64,000 bases of DNA from an uncultured Bacilli bacterium. GTDB lineage: Bacteria > Bacillota_I > Bacilli_A > RF39 > UBA660. The notes below the pieces were generated by a model, which saw nothing but the letters and a program-made list of their open reading frames with translations, made no database searches and was not told the DNA's origin. The stretch lies in assembly GCA_910579535.1 (NCBI GenBank), contig CAJTUR010000002.1:1-64000 (forward strand), written 5' to 3'. Below are positions 8,143-17,563 of this stretch, in pieces. Made by a program: the position numbers and the translations under genes. Each line of letters opens with the position of its first letter. Positions within the stretch are counted from its first letter, which is position 1.

Positions 8143-9123
8143 TCATTTTAAGAGCTCAATAAATTTAGGTAAAAAGATGAGAATGCCGATGATGCTACTA
8201 GCAATAGCGAATACTAAGACCGCTCCAGCGGCGATGTCTTTGGCTTTCTTCGCTTTTTCATTTTTTTCTTCGGTGATTAAGTCCACTGTGGTTTCTATAG
8301 CGGTATTAAAAAGTTCTCCACTAATAACGAGTGCAAAGCAAAAGATACACGCAATCCATTCTAAAACACTTATTTTTAATAATATACCAAATAGAAGGAC
8401 AAAACTTAATATGGCAATGTGGATTTTCATATTTCTTTCACTTTTAAATGAGGACCCTATACCTTCGAAAGCGTATTTAAAACTATTTATTAGTTTTATC
8501 CAATTTTTTTTCCATTTAAAGTTGTTGTACGCCTTAATAAAAAGGTAGAGATAAAATGTAGAAAATAAAAGTCCCCCTACGACATCTGAAAAGTAATGTA
8601 CGCCTAGGTAGATTCGACTAAAGCTAATTAAAAAAATGAAGGCACTGCTTATTATTACAGTAAGGGCTTTAGTGAGTTTCTTTTTTTGTTTTTGAAGGAT
8701 TAGATAGGTTAAAAAGCCATAAAGAGACAAAGAAACCATGGCATGACCTGAGGGAAAGCTATAACCGGTTTCAGTGATGAGGTTTATGGATAGTGGTCTT
8801 AGTCTTTTTACGATTAGTTTAAAGGTTTGATTCAAGAAAATGATTCCAAAAAGATTGATATAAGTTGCCACTACTTTCTTTTTATCTTTAATAATTAAGG
8901 TTATAACTAATAAAAGAAAGATTAAAAAGATGGGATGGCTTCCCCAAGTCACGCTTTTCATGATGTTTGTTAATGCATCATTTATAAGAAAGTGATTTAA
9001 ACTGGTGTATACTTTCGTGTCTATAAAGATTATTTTATCTGTAAACAATACTTGCGAAATGAATAAAAAAAGAAGAAAACAAATTATCACTCCTCCTATT
9101 AGAACGGGGTTCTTTTTTTTCAT
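8143..9123 (-). CDS. PAP2 phosphatase fused to undecaprenol/diacylglycerol kinase
   Basis: 326 residues with two complete enzyme modules. Residues 1-200 form a PAP2 membrane phosphatase with all three motifs: KLIVKRLRP (102-110), PSGH (124-127) and SRIYLGVHYFSD (169-180). Residues 212-326 form a DgkA-type kinase: SFKYAFEGIGSSFKSERN, ELFNTAIETTVDLITEE and KAKDIAAGAVLV. In Gram-positive bacteria the first activity removes a phosphate from undecaprenyl pyrophosphate and the second phosphorylates undecaprenol. One polypeptide could therefore replenish the carrier lipid by both routes. It lies directly upstream of the two-component operon. There is no sign of decay in either domain. Confidence 0.88.
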   Translation of the reverse strand: MKKKNPVLIGGVIICFLLFLFISQVLFTDKIIFIDTKVYTSLNHFLINDALTNIMKSVTWGSHPIFLIFLLLVITLIIKDKKKVVATYINLFGIIFLNQTFKLIVKRLRPLSINLITETGYSFPSGHAMVSLSLYGFLTYLILQKQKKKLTKALTVIISSAFIFLISFSRIYLGVHYFSDVVGGLLFSTFYLYLFIKAYNNFKWKKNWIKLINSFKYAFEGIGSSFKSERNMKIHIAILSFVLLFGILLKISVLEWIACIFCFALVISGELFNTAIETTVDLITEEKNEKAKKAKDIAAGAVLVFAIASSIIGILIFLPKFIELLK

Positions 9124-9149
9124 TTTTAAAGTCTCCTTTCTCTTTTTAT

Positions 9150-9178
9150 AAAATGAAAACTAGAGTTTGCTCTAGTTT
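9150..9178 (-). terminator. Terminator after the PH-domain gene
   Basis: AAACTAGAG (9157-9165) and CTCTAGTTT (9170-9178) form a 9-bp stem with a four-base loop. On the minus strand a T-rich tract follows. The stem overlaps the stop codon of the gene at 9177-9575. Confidence 0.8.
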
Positions 9179-9575
9179 ATATAATTGTGTTCATCATGAG
9201 TTTGTAAACTTTTTTTAAGTTTTCTTTTTTATCATGATTCATACTAATAAAGTTAATATGAAGTTGATAACCGCTGTCTAAACTAAATAAGAGTTCCACT
9301 TTTCCTGGTTTATAATTTATTGCACTTGTTGAAATGGATTTATAAGGAACCATGTGAATTTTTTTGTAATAAATCGCTACAGTGTCACGGTCAAATAAAA
9401 TCATTCTTTTGTTGGTAAAAACAACGTAGTCTTTGTTATTTTTATAGGCTAAGACTATTTTTTCAAATTCTTGATTTATGTATTCTTTGGTGTAATCTGG
9501 AAGTGTTTCGCTGTCTAGAATTTCTGTTTTAAAATCAAAATATTTTGTTAATTCTTTAAACTTCATGTACGCCAT
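9177..9575 (-). CDS. Bacterial PH-domain protein
   Basis: A 132-residue protein resembling the YvbH-type bacterial pleckstrin-homology fold. An N-terminal helix leads to YVVFTNKRMILFDRDTV, then YKKIHMVPYKSIS, strands around KVELLFSLDSGYQLHINF, and a C-terminal helix. The TNKRLIL-like segment is the usual signature. No membrane segment is present, so it is probably cytoplasmic. GAGGT sits 8 nt before the ATG and only 6 nt separate it from the stop of the upstream secreted protein, so they share a transcript that ends at the 9150-9178 terminator. Confidence 0.75.
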   Translation of the reverse strand: MAYMKFKELTKYFDFKTEILDSETLPDYTKEYINQEFEKIVLAYKNNKDYVVFTNKRMILFDRDTVAIYYKKIHMVPYKSISTSAINYKPGKVELLFSLDSGYQLHINFISMNHDKKENLKKVYKLMMNTII

Positions 9576-9581
9576 TTTCTT

Positions 9582-11561
9582 TTACCTCATATTAAATGCT
9601 TTCATTGTATTTTTAAGAATACTTTTTTCTTCTTTGTTGTAAACCATGTTTACTGTATTGACTAAGTTTTTGTCTTCATCATAAAGTTCAATTTTATAGA
9701 CTGTACTATAAGTAACTGTGTATTCTTTTACAAAATCTGTACTTTCATAAGGACTGTAGATTTTCATCCATGAATAAGCGGTATTTTTGACACTAATATG
9801 ATCGGTTGTAAAGAAAGTCATATCTTCAAATACAAATGGTTCATCCTCATTTTTATCAATCGTAAAGGTTATTTCTTCTGATTTATTGTGTGCTTTATCT
9901 AAAGCGTAAATAGTATACGTTCCATTTTCAGATAGTTCTGTTCCTAATGTATATGGAATATTTTCTCCATCTTTCGTTAAATAAACGATTACTTCTTGAG
10001 TTTCATTTGAAACGGTGATGGTTACATTTTCTTCATAAGTCGTATTATTTTCAATACCTTCTATTATAGGAGCTTGGGTATCAATTGTAAATTGAATTTC
10101 AGTTTGGTTAAAAGCTTTATCAATTACTACTAAATTGTAAACTTTATCTTCAGTGATGTTTGAAAGATTGTCTTGTGTTACTTCTTCATTATTTAAATAA
10201 ATTTTAAATTCGTTTTGATCTTTAATTGAAATGGATACTGCTGTGTTCACATAAGCATTATTTTCAATGCCTTCAATGATTGGACTTATTGTATCGTCTA
10301 GGATTTTAGCTAGTTCATTTAGAATCAATGTTAGTTCATTTTTTAACTCTTCATTTTCTAAAGCATTTACTTTATCTGTGATTTGATTGTTTGTTCTGTA
10401 ATCTCGTGCTCCATCAATTTCTGCTTTATTTGTTGCATTTGTTACTTTTTCTTCTAAAGTTTGAACTAATTTTTTTATAATAAAATTGTTTTGTAACTCA
10501 TCTAATTTATCTTGTAGTTCTTGTTTTTTATTTGGATCTGTTACTTGATTGATTTTATCTTGTGCATCATCTAAATTATCTTGAGTTAGATTATTCTCAG
10601 CGTTATCTAGAGCATTTTCGGCATCTTTAATTTTGTTCTCTTCATCAAGTTTGTTTTGTAATTCATCTAATTTATCTTGTAATTCTTGTTTCTTGTCTGG
10701 GTCTGTTATTTGATTAATTTTGTCTTGTGCATTATCTAGATTATCTTGAGTCAAATTATTCTTTGCATCTTCTATTGCTTGTTCAGCGTCTTTAATTTTG
10801 TTTTCTTCATCAAGTTTATTTTGTAATTCATCTAGTTTATCTTGTAGTTCTTGTTTCTTATCTGAATCTGTGACTTGATTAATTTTATCTTGAGCTTTAT
10901 CAATATTCTCTTGTGTTAAATTATTCTCAGCTTTATCTAAGGCTTCTTCAGCATCTTTAATTTTGTTCTCTTCATCAAGTTTATTTTGTAATTCATCTAG
11001 TTTGTCTTGTAGTTCTTGTTTTTTATCTGGATCTGTTATTTGATTAATTTTATCCTGTGCGTCATTAATATTTTCTTGTGTTAAATTATTCTCAGCTTTA
11101 TCTAAGGCTTCTTCAGCATCTTTAATTTTGTTCTCTTCATTTAAATCTGGTGATTCGGGTTTTGTGGGATTTTCCTCATTGTTATCTGGAACTTGAGTAT
11201 TATTGTTATTATTGCTGTTGTTTTGATTTTGATTATTGTTTGGGTTATTATTTGTTGTTCCATTATTATTAGGACGATTCGGTTTCGTTTGATTAATTAT
11301 AATATTTTCACCATTATTATCAGTATCGGTTTCATTTGGTTTTAAAATATCATCTTCTGTCCCTTCAGGAGGATTGATTTCCCCTGGATTAGTTGTGTTT
11401 TCATTACTTGGCTTATCTGAATCCGTTTTATTTGTTTTTTGCTCATCTTTTGTTCTTGTTCCTTTAATTTCATCTTGACTAGGATTCGCAAAAACAAAAG
11501 TACTTGTTCCTAAAAATAAAAATAATACTACGGCAATAACTATGCCTCTTTTTTTGTTCAT
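9582..11561 (-). CDS. Secreted multi-repeat surface protein with Ig-like domains
   Basis: 659 residues. A signal peptide (about 1-26, ending TFVFA) is followed by a Thr/Asn/Pro-rich linker (27-141). Four 55-residue helical repeats follow (142-361), with a pattern like KIKDAEEALDKAENNLTQEN then DKINQITDPDKKQELQDKL; such three-helix repeats are common in Gram-positive adhesins. Two or three Ig-like beta domains follow, marked by PIIEGIENN. The C-terminus has no LPXTG motif, membrane anchor or recognisable wall-binding module, so it is probably released or bound non-covalently. The strong repeat identity suggests recent expansion and possible length variation. Confidence 0.8.
   Translation of the reverse strand: MNKKRGIVIAVVLFLFLGTSTFVFANPSQDEIKGTRTKDEQKTNKTDSDKPSNENTTNPGEINPPEGTEDDILKPNETDTDNNGENIIINQTKPNRPNNNGTTNNNPNNNQNQNNSNNNNNTQVPDNNEENPTKPESPDLNEENKIKDAEEALDKAENNLTQENINDAQDKINQITDPDKKQELQDKLDELQNKLDEENKIKDAEEALDKAENNLTQENIDKAQDKINQVTDSDKKQELQDKLDELQNKLDEENKIKDAEQAIEDAKNNLTQDNLDNAQDKINQITDPDKKQELQDKLDELQNKLDEENKIKDAENALDNAENNLTQDNLDDAQDKINQVTDPNKKQELQDKLDELQNNFIIKKLVQTLEEKVTNATNKAEIDGARDYRTNNQITDKVNALENEELKNELTLILNELAKILDDTISPIIEGIENNAYVNTAVSISIKDQNEFKIYLNNEEVTQDNLSNITEDKVYNLVVIDKAFNQTEIQFTIDTQAPIIEGIENNTTYEENVTITVSNETQEVIVYLTKDGENIPYTLGTELSENGTYTIYALDKAHNKSEEITFTIDKNEDEPFVFEDMTFFTTDHISVKNTAYSWMKIYSPYESTDFVKEYTVTYSTVYKIELYDEDKNLVNTVNMVYNKEEKSILKNTMKAFNMR
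10479..11138 (-). repeat. Four in-frame 165-bp tandem repeats
   Basis: Codons 142-361 of the surface protein form four consecutive 55-codon units with no insertions. The second half of each unit (around KKQELQDKLDELQNKLD) is almost invariant, while the first half varies. The fourth copy diverges at its end (QNNFI). Confidence 0.9.
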
Positions 11562-11749
11562 ATTTACATACCTTCCTCTATTATATAATATACACGTTTA
11601 TCCTGCTTTTTGCAATATCCATTCTTACTTAAAGATAAAATTATTCTATTGTATCAAGAATAAATAATGATATGATTTTTATATAATTTCTTTTTCTTAA
11701 GTTCACTATTTCAGCACAAAAAAACTATTGAGGTTTCAATATTTCAATT
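11562..11749 (-). promoter_or_regulatory. Intergenic region: weak terminator and surface-protein promoter
   Basis: On the minus strand TATTGA-AACC-TCAATA (11726-11741), followed by seven T, is a short terminator for the signal peptidase gene. Nearer the surface-protein gene are TATATT/TATAAT -10 candidates and the ribosome site AGAGGAAGG. The start of transcription cannot be fixed by eye. Confidence 0.5.
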
Positions 11750-12277
11750 TTATATAAATTTAAAACGATTTAATGGCCAAAAGCGAATGGCAATTTTTCC
11801 AATAATATCTTTTTTTGAAATTAACCCTATTTCTCTACTGTCTAAAGAATCAACGCGATTATCTCCTAAAACTAAATACATTCCTTCGGGGATTTTATCG
11901 TATCCTAAATCTTTTAAATAAAAATCATCGTATTCTAATTCTTTACTAATGTAGGATTCTTCAAATTTTTCATTATTTATAAAAAGTGTGCTGTCTTTAA
12001 TATACACATTTTCTCCTGGAAGACCTATTACTCTTTTTATTAAATACTTTGTATTTGCATATTTTAATGAAATAATATCTCCCCTTTTTACATCTGTAAA
12101 ACGATAATTAAATTTACTTAATATAAACAATTCTTCATCTTTTAAAGTAGGATGCATCGAATTTCCTACGACTTTTGTTACTGAAAAAACATATTGTATG
12201 ATAAATAAGATTACCACGACAAAAATAACAATTTTTAAAGTGTCTTTTAAAAACTCTTTTATTTCTAGCCAATCCAT
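11750..12277 (-). CDS. lepB: Signal peptidase I
   Basis: 175 residues with one N-terminal membrane anchor (about 15-33). The Ser/Lys dyad is present: Ser40 in VVGNSMHPTL and Lys81 in YLIKRVIGLPGE. The later boxes GDNRVDSLDSREIG and GKIAIRFWP are also present. The catalytic lysine makes it a prokaryotic (P-type) enzyme, unlike the ER-type SipW that processes TasA in Bacillus subtilis. It follows the TasA-like gene by 22 nt, so it may be the dedicated peptidase for that protein, or the general one. Confidence 0.95.
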   Translation of the reverse strand: MDWLEIKEFLKDTLKIVIFVVVILFIIQYVFSVTKVVGNSMHPTLKDEELFILSKFNYRFTDVKRGDIISLKYANTKYLIKRVIGLPGENVYIKDSTLFINNEKFEESYISKELEYDDFYLKDLGYDKIPEGMYLVLGDNRVDSLDSREIGLISKKDIIGKIAIRFWPLNRFKFI

Positions 12278-12299
12278 TTTTATTCTCCGTTCAAAAAAA

Positions 12300-12944
12300 C
12301 TAATTTAAATTTACATTTGCTTCTTTGGTTGATTGCTCAGCAATCACTTTTATTTTTAATTTAACCATTGGTTGATCGTTATAGTTTTCAGATTCATGAT
12401 CAGAAATAGCACTTTCTCCTAAAGAAGTGTCTGTTCTATCCATGTCATCATCTTCATAAAAGTTCCATTTCCAACTTATGGTATGTTGATTGACTTTTAA
12501 AGGTTTATTTGCGGGATAAACGTCTTCTTCTCTCAATAAATTTTCTAAGAAAAATTTCAAAGTTTTGATGTCTAAGTTGTTATAGATTCCATCTAAACTG
12601 TAAGTCATTCTTCCTACGGTATCTAATGCTTCTAATACTTCAATTCTTAAAGTGTAATTGGTTTCGGGAATACCTGTAATGGTAAAGGTGTATTCTCCCT
12701 CTGTTCCAGGCGCAACAATTGCGTCTAAGTTCCCAGATTGTACCATTTTAGCTCCTTGTTCATTAAAATAAGAATCACGAAATAAGTCAATTTCTCTTGT
12801 TATGCCTATGTCCCATTTCGCGACTCTTGCTTCATCACTGATATCAACTGATGAAACGTATTTAGCCATGGTTCCACTTACACCATATATACTCATTAAT
12901 GTTAGAAACATTAAGCTTATTAAAAAGATAGATTTCCTTTTCAT
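12300..12944 (-). CDS. TasA/camelysin-like secreted protein
   Basis: 214 residues. The N-terminus MKRKSIFLISLMFLTLMSIY is followed by GVSGTMAKYVSSVDISDEARVA, the style of signal and cleavage region seen in SipW-dependent TasA/CalY proteins. The mature part reads as a beta-sandwich with KWDIGI, EGEYTFTITG and YTLRIEVLEA strands and an acidic loop (EDDDMDRTD). Family members can form extracellular fibres or be surface proteases. Fibre formation here is inference. A signal peptidase gene follows immediately. Confidence 0.7.
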   Translation of the reverse strand: MKRKSIFLISLMFLTLMSIYGVSGTMAKYVSSVDISDEARVAKWDIGITREIDLFRDSYFNEQGAKMVQSGNLDAIVAPGTEGEYTFTITGIPETNYTLRIEVLEALDTVGRMTYSLDGIYNNLDIKTLKFFLENLLREEDVYPANKPLKVNQHTISWKWNFYEDDDMDRTDTSLGESAISDHESENYNDQPMVKLKIKVIAEQSTKEANVNLN

Positions 12945-13031
12945 ACCATCCCGCCTTAATTCATATATGTTTATATGATACTACATATTTATTAAATATG
13001 CTAATCTTTTTTACTATTTTTACAATAAATT

Positions 13032-14273
13032 TTAATTGATTTCTAAAATTTCGGTGTAATCGTATTTTTCTGGCACTTCTATTTGGGCGATATTACCCTG
13101 TTCATCCTTAATTATTTTTACAAATAGTAACTTTGTTTCTATTAAGTGCGCTATTTTTTGGTAAGGTTTAATTACTTGCTCTTTATATTTTACGACGTCT
13201 TCCTTAATTAAATGAATGCAATTTTCTTTTTTCTCTTCACTGGTATACCCACAAAGAATGTAATACTTAAATGTGGTTTTATCTAAACCACTCAAATCGC
13301 CTGTTTTGATTTTGTAACCTTCTTCTAATCTGTTTATTGTTTCATTTAGAGCCCTTTTATTTTCAAAAAATAAGCGCATATCATGCAAGTGTTTTAATAC
13401 CCCATTGTTTTCAATAGAAATGACGTTATTGTCGGCTTTAATTTCAACAAATATTATTTTTTTGTTTTCTCCTACATAGGCATTATCAATTCGGCCACTA
13501 AATTTCGTATCATTCCAAAGGGTTGTTTCTTGAAATTTTTTATTATCATAAACGAAAACTTGCTGTCCTTTTGAACCGCGATAAGGGTAGATGACTACCT
13601 CAACTTCTAATGGCAAGGCATTTTGTTGAATCACCGCACTACAATCTTTTTTCATCATGTATTGTTGAAACATTTTTTCGTCTTTATTCCCTACAAATTC
13701 TAAATTGTATTTTTTTATTAATTCTTTCATTTGCATAATGATTTCATTTAATGTAACACTTTCTAATTGTTCATATTTTAATAAAAATTTAATATCAAAA
13801 CTAGGCTTTTTTAAAGGCGACTTATCCACTGTAACTTTTAAGAGTTCTTGTTGTATTTCGATGACACTCTCAATGGTATTGATGTCTTTAAATTCAATTT
13901 TAAAACTTTCTAATTCTTGTAAAGATTGGGATAATTCCTCTTTTTTTACAATATTTTCTAAGTTTTCTAGTTTCTTTTTAAAGTTGCTTAAGTTGGCATT
14001 GGTAAATTCAATGGTTGCGGTTTCACAGATGATTTCAAAATAAGGATTATATTGATTGAGTTTTTTAATCGCTTTGATATATTTTTGATAATTTTTTTCT
14101 TTAAACTCTTTTCCACTTAATTTTAAAGTTTCAGGCAAGGTGACTATGTTGTTTTTTAAATCAATGTCAAGAAGTCTTTGCCCTAAATAATATACTTTTT
14201 GATTGTCTTCGCGATACCTAATAATCAGTTCTTCATCTTTTTTTACAATATTTATTAATTCTTTTAATTCCAT
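13032..14273 (-). CDS. Putative PD-(D/E)XK nuclease-like protein
   Basis: A 413-residue protein. The N-terminal half is helical with no recognised domain (about 1-200). The C-terminal half contains FSGRIDNAYVGENKKIIF then VEIKAD, which fits the D-(x)n-ExK active site of the PD-(D/E)XK fold (Asp263, Glu277, Lys279). Long helices follow. It could be a nuclease acting with its neighbours, but the assignment is based on one motif. Its ribosome site GAGGT lies in the end of the MBL gene and only 3 nt separate the two, so it is the last gene of the 19987-13032 operon. Confidence 0.6.
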   Translation of the reverse strand: MELKELINIVKKDEELIIRYREDNQKVYYLGQRLLDIDLKNNIVTLPETLKLSGKEFKEKNYQKYIKAIKKLNQYNPYFEIICETATIEFTNANLSNFKKKLENLENIVKKEELSQSLQELESFKIEFKDINTIESVIEIQQELLKVTVDKSPLKKPSFDIKFLLKYEQLESVTLNEIIMQMKELIKKYNLEFVGNKDEKMFQQYMMKKDCSAVIQQNALPLEVEVVIYPYRGSKGQQVFVYDNKKFQETTLWNDTKFSGRIDNAYVGENKKIIFVEIKADNNVISIENNGVLKHLHDMRLFFENKRALNETINRLEEGYKIKTGDLSGLDKTTFKYYILCGYTSEEKKENCIHLIKEDVVKYKEQVIKPYQKIAHLIETKLLFVKIIKDEQGNIAQIEVPEKYDYTEILEIN

Positions 14274-14276
14274 TTC

Positions 14277-15494
14277 TTATACCTCTATTTCTTCTTCGTC
14301 TTTGATTAAATAAACATTCTCTAAGATTTGTTGTAGTTCTTTGGCATTTGTCGTGTGTATGGGAATGACTTCTTTGGCTTTAAGTTTATTTAATAAAGCG
14401 ATGGTTTCAATACTAGCATGACCTGATGTATGTAAGTTTATTTTATCATAAATTTCATAATTTTTTATTTTTTCTAAGAACTCTTTCATTTCTTCTTTTT
14501 CTTGGTACCCTTCCCACATGGAGTATAGAAGAACCGCATTCGTAATTTTCTTTTTGGCGTAGAGTTTTTCTATGTCTTCTAACATGGAAGTTTTTACAAG
14601 TAGTGTATATTTTTTGTTTTCATAGGCTTCCTTTTTGCTGTATTTTTTAAAGGGTTCGATGTACATTTTTTTAAATTCTTTCTGTTTCTTTTTATATTTT
14701 GTCGGAATCCAAACGTAAACATTAGAAAAATTTTGAGGATTGGGAATTTTGTTGTTTTGTAGATGAGTAGCGATATTCGCGGTGAATAAGTCTTCGATAA
14801 AGTTTTTGTTCGTTTTTCGACTTGCTTTATAAATGGTTGTGATACGGTCGATATTGGTAGACGCCTGTAAAATAAACACTTGGTCATATTTTTTAAATAT
14901 TTCAGTCGCTTCTAGGGTTAGTTCTTCTTCGGTTTTACTTTTTTCATTCTTTCTTCCTAAGGTTGTTCCTTCTGTTATGATTAGGTCAACAGTTCCTATT
15001 TCTTTGATTGCTTTTAAAAAAAGAGTGCCTTTTCTTCCATGATTTCGGAAGTCCCCCGTGTGCAAGATTCGTTTGTTTTCAGCTTCGATTAAAAACATAG
15101 CTGCATTATAGGAAGAGTGATCGACTAAAAATGGAGTGATCGTGATGTCTTTAATGGTTATGGGTTTATGAAAGTTAAAGTGTAAGGTTTGTTTTTTGGG
15201 GTATTTTTTAGAGGTGAATTCATTTAATAGATGATAGATTTTTTCTGAAATTTCTTCAACATAAATGGGAATATCTTCTAAGATATTGTGGATAAGTCCA
15301 ATGTGATCACCATGGCTGTGGGTAATGAAGACGGCATCATAAGCGGGAGTTCCTTTGGTTAATCCTTCAATTTCAAAGTCCTTTTCTTCGTCAAGGTCAC
15401 TTCCAAAATCGATGATAATTTTGGTGTTTTCCGTTTTGATTTCAGTGATACAGCCTCCTATTTGGTCGGTTCCTTTCCAAATTTTCACTTTCAT
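14277..15494 (-). CDS. RNase J-like metallo-beta-lactamase-fold hydrolase
   Basis: 405 residues. Zinc-binding motifs of the MBL fold are visible: FITHSHGDHIG (HxHxDH), VDHSSYNAAMFLIE, ILHTGDFRNHGRK and the late HTSGHAS/IPIHTTNA histidines. This order, with a beta-CASP-like middle (VFILQASTNIDRI), resembles RNase J and related nucleases. It is shorter than RNase J (about 550 residues) and lacks its C-terminal domain. Its start overlaps the polymerase-like gene by 4 nt (ATGA) with GGAGAT upstream, so the two are translationally coupled. Confidence 0.8.
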   Translation of the reverse strand: MKVKIWKGTDQIGGCITEIKTENTKIIIDFGSDLDEEKDFEIEGLTKGTPAYDAVFITHSHGDHIGLIHNILEDIPIYVEEISEKIYHLLNEFTSKKYPKKQTLHFNFHKPITIKDITITPFLVDHSSYNAAMFLIEAENKRILHTGDFRNHGRKGTLFLKAIKEIGTVDLIITEGTTLGRKNEKSKTEEELTLEATEIFKKYDQVFILQASTNIDRITTIYKASRKTNKNFIEDLFTANIATHLQNNKIPNPQNFSNVYVWIPTKYKKKQKEFKKMYIEPFKKYSKKEAYENKKYTLLVKTSMLEDIEKLYAKKKITNAVLLYSMWEGYQEKEEMKEFLEKIKNYEIYDKINLHTSGHASIETIALLNKLKAKEVIPIHTTNAKELQQILENVYLIKDEEEIEV

Positions 15495-17563
15495 AAAACA
15501 TCTCCTATTTTACTTTCTAATAGTGTTTTCAATTTTAGTTGTTCTGTTAATTTTGTTTCAGTTCTTAATGCTTGTTCTATTTCTTCCCTAGTTTTATGAG
15601 GATTTATTTCGTTTTGTTTAAAGTAAGTAGAATAAAAAATTTCAGGGTAATCTATTTTTAGTTCGGCAAGTCTTAAAAACATTACGCTATAAGATAAGAG
15701 ATGCCCTTTCGGGAAAAGGTACTTTATTTTGCCAATGGAGTCGATTAACCATTCAGGCATCTTCTTTTCTTGCATTAATTTTTTATATTCTTCCCAATTC
15801 TCCTTTTTTAATCTTCCAAAACTGATGTCTTCCATTATTTTTAAGGCATCCTTTCTTTCAAATTGATAGTTTAATAAGGTTGCTAATAAGTCTTCTCTTG
15901 AAGAAATGGTGTCTTTTAACTCACAAATTTTCTTTTCAAGCAATTCTTGAGCGTTTTCATACCAAGTGTCTGTACCATGAAAAAGCCCATAGAGTTTTAT
16001 TAAGTCTTCTTGAGAGTAAAGTTTTAAAGAGGGATTCTTTTTTTCTATAAAGTCTAATAAAAATTCATGAAAGCCTAGTATTCCAAATGGATAAGTAATT
16101 TCTTCTTTAGTTATTTTTAATACTTTGGGACTATTAAATAAAGAAATGGTACGATTGTCGATGACTAATTCGTGAATGTCTTCTTGAATTTGGTTTTGAA
16201 TTTCTTCTAATAAGGTTAGTAACGAGTGTTCTAGGATGCCAAAACTGGTGATTTTTAAGTTTTCTGTTGGAATTTGAATGATTTTTTTATTTCCTATTAT
16301 TTTAAAGGGAAGAAAAGATTGGTCATTTTCTTTTGGGAAGATGTAGTTTCGGCCCGCATGGATTCCTTCGGTCATTTTTACTCCAACGATTTTTAAGGCT
16401 AAGGCTTCTTTTTCTTCATTTTTTAATGTGAGGTTAAATTTTAGGCAATAGTCTTCAACTTTTTTTAAGGCTTCTTGTGGAGAATAAACTTTTTCAGTTC
16501 TTAAATAATAAATGTTGTAGTTTTCTTCTAAGGTGTTTAGGATTTCTTCTCTTTCATAAGCAAAGTTTATATTGATATCTGGCTTTTTATCAAAGTGACT
16601 TCCATAAAATATTTCAGGGGCTAAGTTTTTTTCTATGGGATTAAATTCGGTGATGTTTAATAAGTAGGCAATAAATGAGGAAGCGACTGCTCCTCTTGAA
16701 GAGGATAACTCACTTTTTGCACCTTGCATAATTTCTGCCCATATGAGATAAATGCTTGCGTTATGCTGGGCGAAAATACTTTTTAGTTCGAGCTTTATTC
16801 TTTCTAGGACTTCCAAAGGAATATTTTTACCATATTTTTCTTGAACTTTTTTTTCTATTAAGGTTTTTAATTTTTCCTCTGCTTTCTCTATCTGTGGTTC
16901 TTTAGGTTCTTCAAGAGTTATTTTTTCTATCTGATTTATTAATGTCTTTTGGTTTTCAATAAAAATTTCATGTTTGATTGGTTCATCAAGATAAGAAAAT
17001 TCTTCCCAAAGTTCTTCTTTTGTTTTTAAGTGAAAGTCTTTTAAATGTTCCATTTTTTGGTTCATTAGAATGGCCCAGGCTAATTTGTCTTCTTTTTTTA
17101 GGTAACGGACTTCATTTAGGATTAAAACTTTTTTGTTTTGTTTTTTCGCGGAGTCGAGGATTTTTAAAACTTGTTCTTTCTTCGTTGTGCTAGGAATTCC
17201 AATATAATCATAATAAAAATCCAGTGCGTTTGGTACTTCTTGGATTAAGATAGTGACGACGTTTGGGCATCCTTTTAAATTTTCGAGGGTTATTTCCTTT
17301 AATGAAAGTAGTTTAAATAATTCTTTTATCCCCTGGTTGTTTTTGGCAACGACAATATAGGAAAGTGATTCTTTAGTGGTTATTTCCATGCCATACATGA
17401 AGTTTTTGTTTTGTTCTTTAGTTAATAAATTTACTTGATAAAAATCGGAGATATCTTCTTTATTGGCTAAAATAAAGTTTTTTTCTGTTTCCATTAACTC
17501 TTTTATCTCTATTAAACTCTCTTTATTTGTTTTGGTGTGGACCCAATGAAGGATTTCATTCAT
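15491..17563 (-). CDS. Degenerate C-family DNA polymerase (DnaE/PolC-like), probably inactive
   Basis: A 690-residue protein with the layout of a shortened bacterial replicative polymerase. A decayed PHP domain is suggested by LHWVHT at the start, YIVVAKNNQGIKELFKLLSL and LILNEVRYLKKEDKLAWAIL. The palm motif SSRGAVASSFIAYLL (288-302) corresponds to the usual GRGSAAGSLVAYLL-type segment. The catalytic PDxDxDF motif reads PDININF (328-334), with both conserved inner aspartates changed to Asn. A later IHAG segment and the FPKGHLLSYSVMFLRLAELK segment match finger-domain landmarks. It is far shorter than DnaE (about 1100). It is probably a scaffold or regulator derived from a polymerase, not a synthesising enzyme. 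It overlaps its neighbours on both sides. Confidence 0.75.
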   Translation of the reverse strand: MNEILHWVHTKTNKESLIEIKELMETEKNFILANKEDISDFYQVNLLTKEQNKNFMYGMEITTKESLSYIVVAKNNQGIKELFKLLSLKEITLENLKGCPNVVTILIQEVPNALDFYYDYIGIPSTTKKEQVLKILDSAKKQNKKVLILNEVRYLKKEDKLAWAILMNQKMEHLKDFHLKTKEELWEEFSYLDEPIKHEIFIENQKTLINQIEKITLEEPKEPQIEKAEEKLKTLIEKKVQEKYGKNIPLEVLERIKLELKSIFAQHNASIYLIWAEIMQGAKSELSSSRGAVASSFIAYLLNITEFNPIEKNLAPEIFYGSHFDKKPDININFAYEREEILNTLEENYNIYYLRTEKVYSPQEALKKVEDYCLKFNLTLKNEEKEALALKIVGVKMTEGIHAGRNYIFPKENDQSFLPFKIIGNKKIIQIPTENLKITSFGILEHSLLTLLEEIQNQIQEDIHELVIDNRTISLFNSPKVLKITKEEITYPFGILGFHEFLLDFIEKKNPSLKLYSQEDLIKLYGLFHGTDTWYENAQELLEKKICELKDTISSREDLLATLLNYQFERKDALKIMEDISFGRLKKENWEEYKKLMQEKKMPEWLIDSIGKIKYLFPKGHLLSYSVMFLRLAELKIDYPEIFYSTYFKQNEINPHKTREEIEQALRTETKLTEQLKLKTLLESKIGDVL

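Noticed and set aside
10479..11138. CRISPR-like array
   Set aside because: The repeats are long, contiguous, in frame and part of a coding sequence.
11750..12277. SipW-type (ER-type) signal peptidase
   Set aside because: The catalytic Lys81 is present, so it is the prokaryotic type despite its TasA-like neighbour.
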